A DNA stretch of 64,000 nt, taken from assembly GCF_943734655.1 (NCBI RefSeq), contig NC_071355.1:204102439-204166438 (forward strand). The letters are read 5' to 3'. The position numbers and the translations under genes were made by a program. This document shows positions 10,640-22,880 of the stretch, piece after piece (within the stretch, counting starts at the first letter, position 1; each line of letters begins with the position of its first letter). The stretch is from Sabethes cyaneus. Taxonomy: Eukaryota; Arthropoda; Insecta; Diptera; Culicidae. The notes under the pieces were generated by a model. The model was not told the DNA's origin. It saw only the letters and a list, made by a program, of their open reading frames with translations, and did not search any database.

Positions 10640-12369
10640 TTCAAAAACACATGGCAAAGTGGCAATGATTCTCTTCGCGTCCGCTTGCGATCGCGGCGCT
10701 GCAAATACACTTTTACACATCAGCTTGACAAAAATTCTGGCCTCACTTACTAGCTAACAACAACAAGCCAGTTGGAGGGAACGAAAACCAGCCCACTGAT
10801 GAAAGCTGAATAACTGATATGAATGTGGCGTAAATACTAGAAGAATGTAAGAGTTTTGTAATGTATGTTTTCTGTACCGTTTAGAAAAAAATTGTAAATC
10901 GCGAATTTGATTGTTGAAAAATACCTAAATAGCACAATTTAATGGTAATAAATATTTACAGGCGTCAGACGATAGCTAAAGAGTAGTAGGCTGAAACGTT
11001 ACGCGATATATTCATCAGTTTCATTATTTCACCGAAAATTTTCAACTAAACCTGAAGATAGATAAAGATAGACTGCTAGCTAAGCACTAAAAAAATCTTT
11101 TTAAATGCATTTAGGCCATTAGAAATATTTTTTAAAGTCCTTTCCATGTTAGACAACTGAAAAAGGGGAGGGGGCCTTAAAAATCAAAAAGATTTTTTAA
11201 ATCACGCAAAAAACATTAAGATTTTTAGGAATTTTTGCTTGAACTTTAATCGTGAAACCCGAATTTATGCTTGATTTCTTTCGTTATTTTATATGCAAAA
11301 ACCTTCCAAAATAAAGTCAAAATCGAAATAAAAAATTGTTGCCGGTTTTCGGAAGCTACATTATTTGTACTTCCATTTTTGTTTCGTGCTAGAAGCGTTA
11401 ACACTCGATACACTCTTTTTTCGAGTTCTTTAGACTGTAAAACCCACAGAATTACTCAGGTTTAACAAAAATTTTTTGCTTCTCGATTTTTAGAGCCAAT
11501 TTTGAAGATTGAAGGACAAAAACTTTAAAAATAATTTGCAATGGCCTTATATCGCCATAATAATCGGAAAAGAGGGACACCAAAACGTGTCACTTACGTC
11601 CATTTGAAATGTAACGTAGCTTTTTCCTTTCTTGCGCTTTTTTTTTGATAGGATGGACTTCTACCTCTAGATCCATCGGCAATTCATCTGTAAATATGCT
11701 AATAAAATATAGGGGAAAGTCCCCCAGTACCGGACACCTAAGGATGTTGGCATATACAGAATCAACACTTAGCATAACTTCAGTTATTATTCGCTGGAAG
11801 AGTAATTTAGAAGATTATTTTCCAATAAAAATAGGTTACACGTACTTGCATCACTAATGAACCATTTTAGAAGCCAAATGAGAAATCGATAAAAATCATT
11901 CCTTGAAAATAGTGTCTTACAGTACCGGACACTTAATAGAAACCAATAGAAACCAATTCAGGACTTATAGTTCTTAAAAATACTACATCGAAGCTTCTGT
12001 TTACTTCGAAAAATTGATCATCAACTGGTTTCCTTGAGTTTTTCATATTTGATAACCGGTTTGGTATAAGTGATGTTTTCTCTCTTCTCTTGACTGAACC
12101 AAGCAAAGCATTTTGCTGTCCGGTATTAAGGGACGGCTCGGTGCTCGGAACTGGGTGACGGAAATCACTGAGTACAATTTATATTTTTTGGCGAATTGAA
12201 TATCATGGTAGAAAATGTTATTAAGAAAATTTTATCTTTTAGACTTATCATTAGAAGATTAGAAAATGACCTACAAGAAAACAATATTTCAAAAAAAAAA
12301 ATCCATGTGACAGAACATAATTTTTCATCTTTTTTTGTTTTGAGTTTTCCACCATCACTAAACATAAAA
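10640..12369. other. AT-rich stretch, nothing firmly recognised
   Basis: No coding or RNA feature is supported. The motif CAGTACCGGACAC occurs twice in direct orientation (about 11726 and 11918), and a partial inverse CCGGTATT lies near 12120. This could be the remains of a small TIR element, but no ends can be fixed. Confidence 0.3.
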
Positions 12370-12612
12370 TAGGACTTAAAAATTGAACCGTACTGGTTTT
12401 TATTTGGACTCGAAAATAGACTTAAAATTGGTTTTGGATTCGGACTTGAAATTATGCTTGAAGTTGGACTTAAAATCAAAGTTGAAATCAAACTTGGACA
12501 TGAAATTAATTTAGAAATTGAACTTCGAGTGGGAGTTGAAATTAGAAATAAGAAATAAATTGAATATAAATTACACCTAAAATTACGTTTGGAATTGGAC
12601 TTGAAACTGGGT
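12370..12612. repeat. Degenerate minisatellite based on TTGGACTTGAAAT
   Basis: About 240 bp is built from loosely conserved 12-13 bp units of the type TTGGACTTGAAAT/TTAAAATTGG. Similar short runs occur at about 7445-7500 and 9020-9100, just before each of the two pyrimidine-rich units, so this motif may belong to the same repeated region. Confidence 0.6.
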
Positions 12613-15600
12613 CTATTTTTGTGGAATTAATTTACTTACCAGTGCAGCAAACACTCAAACATATCACAAATATCTGGTTAGCCAAAAACTAATTAATTCA
12701 ACCGGCATCCCTATTTACCCTAACTTTATGTCTGGTGGCATAACGTTGGGATACATAAAACAGCAATCTGAGATAATTTTATAACATCAGTTTTTGGAAC
12801 AGTTTCCCAATTTTGTTATATTTATTTATTTATTTTTATCTCTCCTGGCACGCTTTTATTTTCCCGCCGAGAGCGAGAACTAGTTCATGGTTTGTTTTGA
12901 TAAACAACAAAATCGGTTCAGTGCATTTTCCATCGATAAAATCCCTCACTGGAGTGGCCCTCCAGTGCTTGTCCGCTATCACCACTGTAGGTGCTGTGCT
13001 ATGTAGTTGTGCACTTTGCCAGCACGCGCACGCAGATAAGGGGCAAAATAAAGCTATCCATAATGTCCGAATATTTTCCTTTGGAATTTTCACCACAATA
13101 ATGCTATGCAGATTATTCAGAATCGTTCGCTTTCCCCGGCGACCCTCCCTCTAAAGCCGCCGTCACCGCCAGTGAATAATGTTCATAGCTTTTCCGACAC
13201 CCTCTCTGGCTTTTTCTTGCACTCGATTGACGACCCCTTACCGCTCGCTGCTATGTTTGCTACCCACAACCCACCGCCTTATACATCCTCGCCGCCCAGT
13301 GAGGACCGACCGCCCGTCCGCAACCGTTATGATAATGGTCATGCAATTTTTGCTTTCTATGCATGCATTCTCATGTAGAGCAATACTTAGTTATGCCGGC
13401 ATGTGGGGCAAAAATATGCAACAACAATATTTGTGAGGAAATTTCTTGCCATACTGCGATGCTGCTCCGGCACCCGTTATATTGAGCAGTGTACAGTGCT
13501 AAAACTATTCATATAATTTTTGATTTATTCAGCTTGATGTGGAAATGGGAAAATGGACCGCCTTCTTTGAAGCAGGGGATGCTCATTCGTTAATGTTTAC
13601 AGAAGTTATACAAATTCACTAATTCAACTAGATTGGTCCAATTTAAATATTAACGAATCAATATTTTTTTATTTCGATTTTTAAACTTTGTTCATTTACT
13701 AATTGCTTGTGCATCCATATTTTTTTCTAAATAAAAATCCATAAAATAGTCATCCCTACACGTTTGAACTCTAATAATTCGGTGTACAATGTTTTGCAGA
13801 AAATTCTTCGCGCCGCAGATAAAAAAAATCGCCTCAATTTTACCCTCGGGGCACTTCTGTGTTCGTCGCTAACGCAAAGATTTTCCGCACTCCTATCTGT
13901 GATGTTCGATCGCTACGCTTTCCGCAAACTACAACTACTAAGTTCATTTGCCCCCTCACCTCGTTACTCGTTGCTTTCCGGGCAACATTGAAGCGCATCG
14001 AGTCGAGACATGAGGTAGGTAGCGAGGTACTGCGAGCGTGGTGACTCATCCGCCAGTGATCGGTGACGGTCGGTACGGTGAGGTGGTGGGGCAGTTATCT
14101 CGGAAGATTTTTTTCCTGTTTTGCTTCAACGAAAAGGAAACTCACTCAGTCTGTCCTGCGGCCGGGAGAGCTCGAACGGTGACATGAAAGTTATTGTCAT
14201 CAGAGGGTGAGCTGGAATGGTCGCATATTTTTATGCACTTTACCCTTCGTTGATACGTATATTTTTTATTTAATGTTCCAAAGTTTATTGTTATGGATCT
14301 GTTTTGGTGTACTGAACTGACTGCAATACAATTAGAGGAAATTTATCTGCTTTTGAAATAAATAATAATTCAATGAAATTTTTTGAGAGTTGCAAATAGA
14401 TTTTAAAATCTAAGTAGATCAGATGACCTATTTCCAGTCCGTTAGACAGCATCATTTATGAATTATGTTGGATCTTTGTTTATCCGAAAATAGTTTCTCA
14501 TATCAATTTGATTGCTAACATAATAAATATCTGTAGTGCATTTTGATATTCATAAATTGATTTTAAATTTAAGTGTTTAGACTTGATAAATTCAATAATT
14601 CCTTTAACTAATGCGGTCCTACCATCCGTCAAATAGCCTTCAGCGCCTTCAAATGTCCTTTAAGCTAAATCATCGCTTTTTGAACTACCGTCCTGATAAC
14701 TTATAAAAAGTAGTCCACTTTTCCCCCTTGCACACTATAAGCCATTGAAACAATTTGAATTTTGCCTAACTCTGTCTCCTTACCTATTATATATCTCTTT
14801 GCTATTTGACCTAAACGATCAGTCGCTTGTAAGCAAGTGATCGCTTACTTGCAAGATCTGGTGCGCCAAAACTGAAATACCATTGTCATGTCAGCTCACC
14901 AGTGGTTCCACTTCCAGTACATTTAATGACATCATCCTTGATTAAACAGTTATTGAGTAAGAAAACACAGTCAATTTTCTTTTAGTTAAGTTGACTGCAA
15001 ACAAGAACTTTATCTTAATTTATTACCATGTCGTACAACTTTTTGACAGAGGCAATTTGAGTATAAACAAGCTACAATAAATTGTCTATTTTAATACCAG
15101 TTCCACGCACATTCTTGTAGTAGACCCACATGCAATTTCCAATCAAGTCTGCCTCTTGTAGATATTCCTGGGATGGAGGTTATCCGGACTACAGAAGGTT
15201 CGACTGTAGTACGGGTAGTGCTCGGAAATCTCATATTAATTTTATGCAATACGCCTGAATGAATTTACTGCCCAATCTTTACTGTTGCTTGCCAGTACAG
15301 ATGAAATGAACTCAATATTGCCAGCCTGAAACCAACGATTCGAGCGTTCATGTTCGTGTTGTTCTTTATCATTCATTCATTCTCAACAATAGTGAATGAA
15401 ATCGAATGTGAATCATTCGTTCATTTTGAACTGTCGACAATGGCAAACCAATATATTAAATGTTTGCAGCAATGTTTTGCTCTGTAGTTTTAATTAACTT
15501 CCTTCAGCCAGGTTTCGGTTTATTTTATAAAACAAGCAGTTTAAAAAACTAGACTTTGAAATTTAAATGTCAGTCAAGAGCAAAAAAATTGACTGATAAG

Positions 15601-15820
15601 TACTCAACTCTTTTGAATGGTAGAATAATGAGAAAAACAAACACTGTGAGCAGTTCAGTACTGGGCACGGTCAATAGTGGCTTCCGCAGTACCGACTTCA
15701 ATATGTCAACATTGGCTGAGGAAAGTAGACTTCCGTAGCGGTAACTTAACTGCATCCTAGAGTACAGGTAGAAATCGGATGTGAATGATGGATAATCAAT
15801 GAAGCATCACCGTCTAACGT
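12613..15820. other. Intergenic stretch without recognised feature
   Basis: No domain-bearing open frame, repeat boundary or RNA gene could be supported. A short imperfect palindrome (CTTGTAAGCAAGTGATCGCT and its complement) lies at 14826-14858. Two GC-richer patches (12850-13400, 13790-14200) show overlapping open frames without recognisable content. Confidence 0.3.
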
Positions 15821-15824
15821 AGAA

Positions 15825-15955
15825 GGGCAAACCCTTGGATATAACCGTCTTTAAACATTACCCTTCTTTATCGACCGATATCGCAGCCGGTTATTAGAGT
15901 ACAAGACAATTACGCGGCTAGTGTAATGATCCTACCAACTCAGTCAACGAGGGCT
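15825..15955 (-). mobile_element. SINE family A relic, tRNA head missing
   Basis: The blocks CCCTTCTTTATCGACC, CGGTTATTAGAGTACA and GACAATTACGCGGCTAGTG match the body of the SINE at 2493-2695 in the same orientation. The tRNA-like head is absent after the CTACCAACTCAGT segment. No target duplication could be found, as expected for a truncated old copy. Confidence 0.65.
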
Positions 15956-16599
15956 TATTCACTGATTCACAAACCCTCCTTACCTTCCAGCTAGGTCGGT
16001 GTAAATATTGTTTTTTCCTGGAAGGTCAAATCGAACCCATTTTTCAACAAGATAAACCACATACGCCTTTTTTCACTACAAACGGATCACGTTCTACAGT
16101 AGAGAGTCCCAATATTTGTACATGAGAATCTAGGCAAATACAGGATACTCCTGGGGGACGTTGGGAGGGTTGTCGGTCTACCGTACTACATTTACATTCA
16201 GCCGGTTAATCTCTTCCAGTGATCTTGGCAGCATGGGCCAAAACCAAGTCTGGTCAAAAGACCACATCCTCCTTCACCGATTCTTCTTAATGTTGGCGGC
16301 AATTTACAGTAGGCACGTTGTACTGTATATCTCCGCGTTCACCGCAAGCCCCGAAGGAACTGTCGTTTGAGAATCCCCTTTTCGCTATTCGTCAGTCGTT
16401 GCCATCGATCGTTGCGAGTTGTTCCCGTCCAGTGGCTTTCGATTCTCGCTCTGGCCTTTCTCAGAAAAGAGGAGGATGTTGTAAACGTCCGTGTAGCACC
16501 TGGGCTTTACTTTGCTTTTAGGGTTACTGCGTGGCGGTGCATAGGTGGATTCGGGGGATTTTCCGTTGTATAAAATAGACCCCACAGCCTCTTACCTAA

Positions 16600-16740
16600 T
16601 AACTCCTATCCCTACCTCCTCGTGGTACCAGCCGGAAAACGAGCAACCTTAGAGGAGATCGAGTAACTAACCCCGGTAAAAACTAAGCTCGTATACTGAC
16701 GGGGAAGGAGGCACTCCCCAGTAAAAAATTTGGTTTGCAT
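16600..16740 (+). repeat. RTE-like LINE 5' UTR fragment
   Basis: The run AACGAGCAACCTTAGAGG, then GTAAAAACTAAGCTCGTATA and GGAGGCACTCC matches a block upstream of the RTE endonuclease relic on the minus strand near 59290-59400, and 37220-37290 on the plus strand. Its position in the 59-kb copy is the basis for calling it 5' UTR. No coding part follows here. Confidence 0.5.
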
Positions 16741-16933
16741 ATCTCGATTGCAACTGAGAAATACGAGATCATATCTGAACGAAAAACTTAATTTCACACC
16801 AAATAAGAACATAAAAGTACCAAAGCGGAGACACTATGCGTGCGAAAATTTTAACAATCATTTGTAATTCTATCTTACATTTTATTCAGTGGATTTTAGA
16901 ACACGCAACTTGAGCTACTCATGAATACATGAT

Positions 16934-17461
16934 TAAGAAATAACTTTTTTTTTCCTGTGTGGACTCATCACTGTAACCAGTATAATTGATCTATTGTGAT
17001 ATCGCCCGGGTGTTTGCTGTATGGCCTGTACTGCATTTCTTTTTGCTATAATCGCTATTGAATGAGCGATATGCTTATTAAATTTTATGCGTGCTTGTGT
17101 GTTTTGGGGTTTACCCTTCCTTCTACTTTACCCACTTTACCCACTTGATCTACTTTACCCACATATTCCTCACTGCCAGTACTATCCCATATTATAGCCG
17201 TCCCTGGCGAGGACTCATTCATTCCTCTGACCAGTACACTTAACTATAGGAGGGACTTTTGCTCTGTAATGAGCGGGTAAACTTAGAATTCAGCATGAAG
17301 GAAAAGTAAATGAGGTGGGGGGAGGGGCTGAGAATAAACTCATGCTAAAGTCACTTGACATCGAATGGCTTGATTATACTAAGATTCGAACCCACGACCA
17401 CTCGCTTGTCAAAGCAGACTCGGTAACCTTGCGGCTACAGAGCCCCCCTAAGAAATAACTT
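16934..17461 (-). mobile_element. tRNA-derived SINE, family B, copy 1, with 13-bp target-site duplication
   Basis: TAAGAAATAACTT occurs at 16934-16946 and 17449-17461, flanking a 502-bp insert. Read on the minus strand it has a tRNA-like head (A-box-like TAGCCGCAAGGTTACC, B-box GGTTCGAATCTT-like) followed by a long body and an A-rich tail that appears as the T run at 16947-16955. The same element recurs at 55653-56116 with its own target duplication. The body includes GATCTATTGTGATATCGCCC and ATGCGTGCTTGTGTG. At about 0.5 kb it is longer than most tRNA SINEs, so the body may include a LINE-derived segment. Confidence 0.88.
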
Positions 17462-17589
17462 AATATTACAATCACCTATACTGCTTTATAACTCACAGTC
17501 GTAAATTGTATATGAGGACACGCATGACTGCAAAACAACTTATTGGTCACTTTGTTTTGACATACTCTAATCTAGTGATCGACATCGGA

Positions 17590-17760
17590 CCGGGTAAAGT
17601 CCGGAAAGTCCGGTCCGATGTCCGGTCCGAAGTCCGATCGGAACGAAATTTTAGAGTCCGATTTTTTATCGGACCGGAACCGGAACGAAGCGTTCCGGAA
17701 CCGGACCGGACCAGGTCTTCCGTTGAAAGTCCGGAAAAGTCCGGAGCACTTTTGATCGTA
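17590..17760. repeat. CCGGA-rich subterminal region, left arm
   Basis: Many copies of GTCCGG, CGGACCGG and CCGGAACCGG in both orientations give strong local secondary structure. It is the inverted counterpart of 22737-22880. Its composition differs sharply from the AT-rich surroundings. Confidence 0.85.
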
Positions 17761-19044
17761 AAACTGACCGCAGTGGAAACGATGACTAGGACTTACTTTA
17801 TATGTTTAAAACTAATTTCCTTTAACTTCCTCAGTATTGAGGAAAGACAATAATTTCGCTAGCAATAATACACTTTCTGTTTAAGGCTCCAAAACAAGTC
17901 CAACTAATCGATTTATTTTTTAAAAATTAGCAAATATCTGTGGGTCTTAAAACCGAACGTTTCGCAGCATCGGCTCGTGCGCTCGTGCCTTATGATCCCT
18001 CAAAATTTAATTTCAAAGAACTAATTTTAAAAGTTATGTAATTATGGCACTTCATCTTCTCGGTAATGCCATAGGTAACCGATATTCACGCTTATGGTCC
18101 AATATGAAAGATAACTCAAAAGTTTCATCGGATTTTTAAAAATTATCGTATAGGTTTGGGCCGAAGAGTCTCAGATTTTCATGAAATTTTGCTTACGAGT
18201 ATAGGATGTTAACTTTTTAATGAAAACAATATGTTATCCTATTTTCCCAGAAAACTCCACTAGAAATTTTTCGATTTTTTCGAACATCGCTTATTTCGAA
18301 AGCTTATAGTTTTAAAATCAAGCATTGCAGAACAATTTTTTTATGAAAATGTAATAAAATGTTCTCAGCAATCCAGGAAAAATATTAGTTGGAACAAGTT
18401 TTACACATGATTTTCTATGACGGTGCAAAATTTTAAGGAAATGTTGGAAAGCCCATGATCTAAGTCTTAAGAAATTTTGAAATACAGTGGACTTTCGGAA
18501 AAGTTAATGAATGGGTCGGCTAGCTTTTTCGAAATATTACCTTTTCTGAGTAGTCCTAAGAGTCATTGAAAATGATAAACACAAAATCGAAAAATATATT
18601 CTCGGATGCAGGATACTTATTTTTAGGTATCTGGAAGTTGTAACGCAAAGAAATATGTAGCAAGATCTTTATGAAATAATGCTTCCCCACGATAAAACTG
18701 AACCTTGTCGTGGTGTAGGGCTTTTTAACTAATCAGTAAATGAGCAGCGGTCACGTTTACTTCTGAATGTGGGTATATGTCAAAATACTTTTGTGATTTC
18801 AAGTGGGACTCGGGGTAAAAATTTACCAAATGTGTCCAGTATGGGAATCTCTGATAATAAATAGATGAATGTTTCTGGGATTCATCTCTATTTATCACAG
18901 CTGTCACAAATATCTCCGCAAGATGTTGGATTAATTGGGTCGATCGGAGACTTAGGGTTAGTAAGGGGATGTAAGCGGGTTACCAGATCCGGTTGAATGC
19001 CGAAGGACAACTCTACAATGATTACTGGTATAATAATAGAAGTA

Positions 19045-19250
19045 CTTAGGTAGCAGATGGGAAAATTAGGTCAATTCGTGTCGTGTGTTCGAGTCTCGGC
19101 TGGGTTTTCGCACTGGCCTCGTGGCTGTCCTGTGCTCTGTGGCCGGCCGCGGGGTCTGTCGATGGGGAGGGGTTGAGTCTTAGAGAGACGTTTAAGCCCA
19201 CAGCTTTACTGCATTAGCTCTTTGTTCTCGAGGGTTGGAAGACGAGTGCG
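19045..19250 (+). mobile_element. Possible tRNA-headed SINE relic
   Basis: GTGTTCGAGTCTCGGCTGGG resembles a tRNA B-box and T-arm, preceded at tRNA-like distance by GGTAGCAGATGGGAAAATTAG. The next ~180 bp are GC-richer than the flanks. No anticodon arm with proper pairing and no target duplication were found, so it is a weak call and not a functional tRNA gene. Confidence 0.35.
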
Positions 19251-19901
19251 TCTCTATAAAGCTTTATAAGCTCCAACTCCTCTCGACTACCGCGAACGTC
19301 CGAGTTGTGCTGCGCTCAATTTACGTTGTATCTTGGGACAGTGCATAAATGCTGGGGGAATGAAAGATTCAATTTGCCCTGATAAGTTGATAACTGCTAA
19401 TGCTCCGAAATTTGTCTTTCCTATTAGATCATTTGTGGTTGTTTGAGTTAGAAAATTGAAAGCGGGCGCGCGGTTGAGAATCGGTGTCAGGCGGGGCTGA
19501 CGAATCCTCCACTGCTTCACTATACTACATTTTACAACTCAAGTATGACCGCATTTCAAGGTCAAGACTAAAAACATGAGATTAGTCTAACTCAAGTAGT
19601 ACAAAAAGTCCAAAGCACATTAACAAATTCGATCTATCATTTTTCTTCTCATCATCATCATCATCATTATATTTAAAGTATGGCATTCCGGCCTTTGGCA
19701 GAGAGATCTTAGAGTCAGTTCGTGGAGTTCGCGCAGGGCCGGAACGCTTCCGCCTGCGGGCATAGGCGTGACGACTATGCTTGGGGTTTTACCTGTGTTT
19801 TAGTGGGCGACATTGCCTGTCTCGTCAGGTAGAACTGATGTTTGAGGTCTCCCTGACACTTCGTTTACATTACAAATGGACCCAGCGCAGAGTTTTAAAC
19901 G

Positions 19902-21765
19902 CTACTAGCTGACCCGGCAAACTTCGTATTGCCACAAATTAAAATGTGTTGTACATAAATCGTGAATCTGTCACAATCTCGAGTTTAGCAAGTTTCTGAG
20001 GAGCTCAACCTAAGATAACTCATTTTGGCAGTAACGTCACTATTCACATTTACAGTTAATTTACAAATTTTCAATTTTTCCTCACAATAAAGTAGAAAAC
20101 AATCCTCCTGTTACTTAGCCAGATAAAATAAAGCGGATAGCACTTAAATATTCGCCGTGATTGTATAACATTTTGCCGAATACCATTTCGTGAAAAACCT
20201 TACGCGGAATGCACCATTTCACGGGAAACCTTTTCATGAAAAGTACCATTTAGATCCTCGGGGTGATCCTCTCCTTACTCGTTGTCGCTCGTCCGGACCC
20301 AACTGAAGGAAAGTAATAGAGGTCAGTAGACCTAGGAAAACAAATAAACCTGGGCATAACTGATTTCTGCGGACGGCTGCAGAAAGTTTTTGGTGGTCTT
20401 GTTATTGTCTGTTATGTTTTAAGGAAGAGTCTAAAATTTCTCGAGTTCGATTAGCTGAGTTTGTATGAGAGTTCTTATTCCCCTACCACAGGGGTGAGGG
20501 GTCTCAAACCATCATAAAAAAATCCTGCCTGCAAAATCCCTCACTGGCCAAATTTGGTTCCATTTGCTTGATTAGTTCTTGAGTTATGAGAAAATTTGTA
20601 TTTCCTTTGTATGGGAGCCCCCCCTCCTAGAGGGGGGAGGGGTCATAATTCCCCTCCTAAAGAAAGAAAGGGTTTCAATGCACCATAAAAAAAACTCTTA
20701 TCTCCAAAAATACCCATATGCCAAAGTTTGTTTCATTTGCCTGATCAGTTCTCGAGTTATGAGGAAATATGTATTACATTTGTATAGGAGCCTCCTCCTA
20801 AAGTGGGAAGGGGTTCTAATTCATCATATAAAAAAATTCTTGCCTCCAAAAACCTTCACATGCCAACTTTGGTTCCATTTGCTTAATTAGTTCTCGAGTT
20901 AAAAGGAAATTTGTATTTCATTTGTGTAGGAGAAGTGGGGAGGGGCCCTAATTCCCCTCCTAAAGTGGGGAGGAGTCCTAATTCACCATAGAAAAAAAAT
21001 CTTGCCTCCCAAAACCTTCACCTGCCGTTACGCGGATTATTTTACCAGTGGCCGGAAGCCATGGGTTTCGTTTCTATTTGCTGTTTGAAGTACTTTTAAT
21101 AAATCGCCTGTTGCATCACTTACCATAGTGAATCCAGATCTGATCATACTCATACTAACACAATCCTTCTTCCCGTGACATTCGTGGAGATGCAGAGGTA
21201 AACTCGGACTCATAACAGCGAATGTTGAACTAACAATCCTTTCCTTTCCTAACGATCACAAGGACGTGGCCGGCGCCGTTATTGATCTATATAAAGTTGT
21301 AGCTACTGAATTGTTACACATTGACGATAGTCAACTTTCCCGAAATGCTATCTGTGTGGTTCCCTGTGCAACTTCATTAGCTCAGATCAATCACGGAGGT
21401 GCAACTACGATGTGTGTGGTCGTTCATGCTCATGCTCATGCTCCCAAAACCTTCACATGCCGAATTTGGTTTCGTTTGCTTGATTAGTTCTCGAGTTATG
21501 CAGAAATTTGTGTTTCATTTGTATGGGAGCCCTCCCTCTTAGTAGGGGAGGGGTCTCTAACCATCATAAGAACCTTCCTCGGCCCCAAAAACCCCTACAT
21601 GTAAATTTTCAAGCCGAACGGTTCAGTAGTTTTCGATTCTGCAAGGAACATACCGACAGACAGACAGAAATCCATTTTTTTTTGTCGGAAGATTTGACCA
21701 CTGCGACCATTATTTTGATCTATTGTGGTATGGGTATCCATTTTTATAGGTATAGAGATTAAGCG
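19902..21765 (+). mobile_element. Dispersed element with ~150-bp internal tandem units
   Basis: It starts near CTAGCTGACCCGGCAAACTT, a terminus seen in widespread insect repeats, and ends near CATACCGACAGACAGACAGA followed by ATAGGTATAGAGATTA. Between 20465 and 21560 about five units repeat the order GGTTCCATTTGCTTGATTAG, TTCTCGAGTTATGAG, TTTGTATGGGAGCC, CCTCCTAAAGTGGG, CACCATAAAAAAA. No protein domain is visible. Part of it (about 21030-21440) is a later insertion. Class is unassigned. Confidence 0.6.
21006..21462 (+). mobile_element. LINE 3'-end insertion with TCATGC tail
   Basis: CTCCCAAAACCTTCACCTGC at the left and CTCCCAAAACCTTCACATGC at the right flank about 410 bp of unrelated sequence that ends in (TCATGC)3. 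A short hexamer tail next to a long direct repeat is the usual mark of a 5'-truncated non-LTR retrotransposon. The caveat is that the flanking sequence is itself part of a tandem unit, so the direct repeats could predate the insert. No RT coding remains. Confidence 0.5.
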
Positions 21766-22736
21766 ACCAGTTGGGTAACCCGAAAAAATGAAAACAAAAC
21801 GAAAAAAACATCTTGATAAAATAATACTTAGTTCCTTTCAGTAAATTTAAAATAGTCGGTTTCGTCCCCGCTATTGCTTCTTTTGCATTTAAAATTCAAT
21901 CCAAGTTTGCGCTTTTCCAAAAATCCTAAGATAAGTATGTGCCCGTATTGAACTGTTGCTATAACTGTCCGCTACAAAAGTTTAATTTAATCCCAGTTAT
22001 GATGAGAGTCTGTATTAAACTGTGAAAACGCGTTAGGAATCCAAAAATGAGAAATAAAGATTGAAGGAAAACACAGGTGTGTGAATGAACGCTTTGGATA
22101 ACCAATAAATTTAAACTCTCAGAAAAGTTAAGGCAAACATTAACTTTTTAGAGTGTTGCATGGGAGCTAATATTCGCTTAACTTTTCTAAACAATTAACT
22201 TTTCAGAGAGTTAACTTTTCCAAGAGTCCACTGTATTTTTTTCTTAGTGTTAGTGTCAAAAATTTCACTGCAGTGATTTTATTTTTCTACAGGAGTTTTC
22301 CACCACCGTGGAAAATTTTGAGAAATATTTTTTCCAAATACTATTTTTGCTAAATGGCTGAGATTTTGTTCGCCGTTTCATAAAACAAATTGTTCAAGAG
22401 CTATAAACTTTTGAAGCAAGTGATGTCCGAGAAAACTGGAAAATTTGATTTAAAGTTTCCGGGAAAAATAAAAAATCGCGAATTTAAATTAATTTTCATT
22501 AAAAAGAGTATAAACTGACGGTTGAATGACAATTTTTTAATTAAAATCTGACTTTTATGTCTGAAAGTGCACCATTCCATGATGGGTAAGCTACCAAGCA
22601 CCAGTTAATGGTGCCGCATTTTTCAATTTTTTTAAATGATCCATTTCTGGCCGGTTAGCGTTTAGAAGTTACAGAAGGTTCTACACATTCAAAGCTTTAC
22701 TTTTGACATTTACCTATTTTTTTAAAATTGGTAAAT

Positions 22737-22880
22737 TTTGCATCCGGACAATTTCGGACTTCCGGACCGGAATCGGACCGGAACCGGAACAGAGCTAAAT
22801 CGGACCGGAACGAAATCGGACCTAAAAATTTCGTTCCGATTTTTAACCGGACCGGAACCCGGACTTCAATTTTCGTTCCG
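22737..22880. repeat. CCGGA-rich subterminal region, right arm
   Basis: Contains CTTCCGGACCGGAATCGGAC, CGGACCGGAACGAAATCGG and AACCGGACCGGAACCCGG, the inverted partner of 17590-17760 inside the same foldback unit. Confidence 0.85.

Larger units (their letters stand above)
7500..10640. repeat. Pyrimidine-rich degenerate tandem duplication (~1.35-kb unit)
   Basis: About 3 kb of the plus strand is almost entirely C and T, dominated by variants of TTTTCTGTTCCGTTTTT. Two long units can be aligned: AAAGAGATAAAGAGATTC at about 8187 matches AAAGAGATAAAGGAATGC at about 9538, and CTTACTCTTATTATGTCTTG at about 8577 matches CTTACTCTTAGTATGTCTTG at about 9918, a spacing near 1,340-1,350 bp. Near the left edge (CCATCGGCCTTTA at 7630, CCATCGGTCTTTG at 9217) the spacing is about 240 bp larger, which the palindrome at 7655-7890 accounts for. 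Long open frames in the tract are a composition artefact. Confidence 0.75.
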
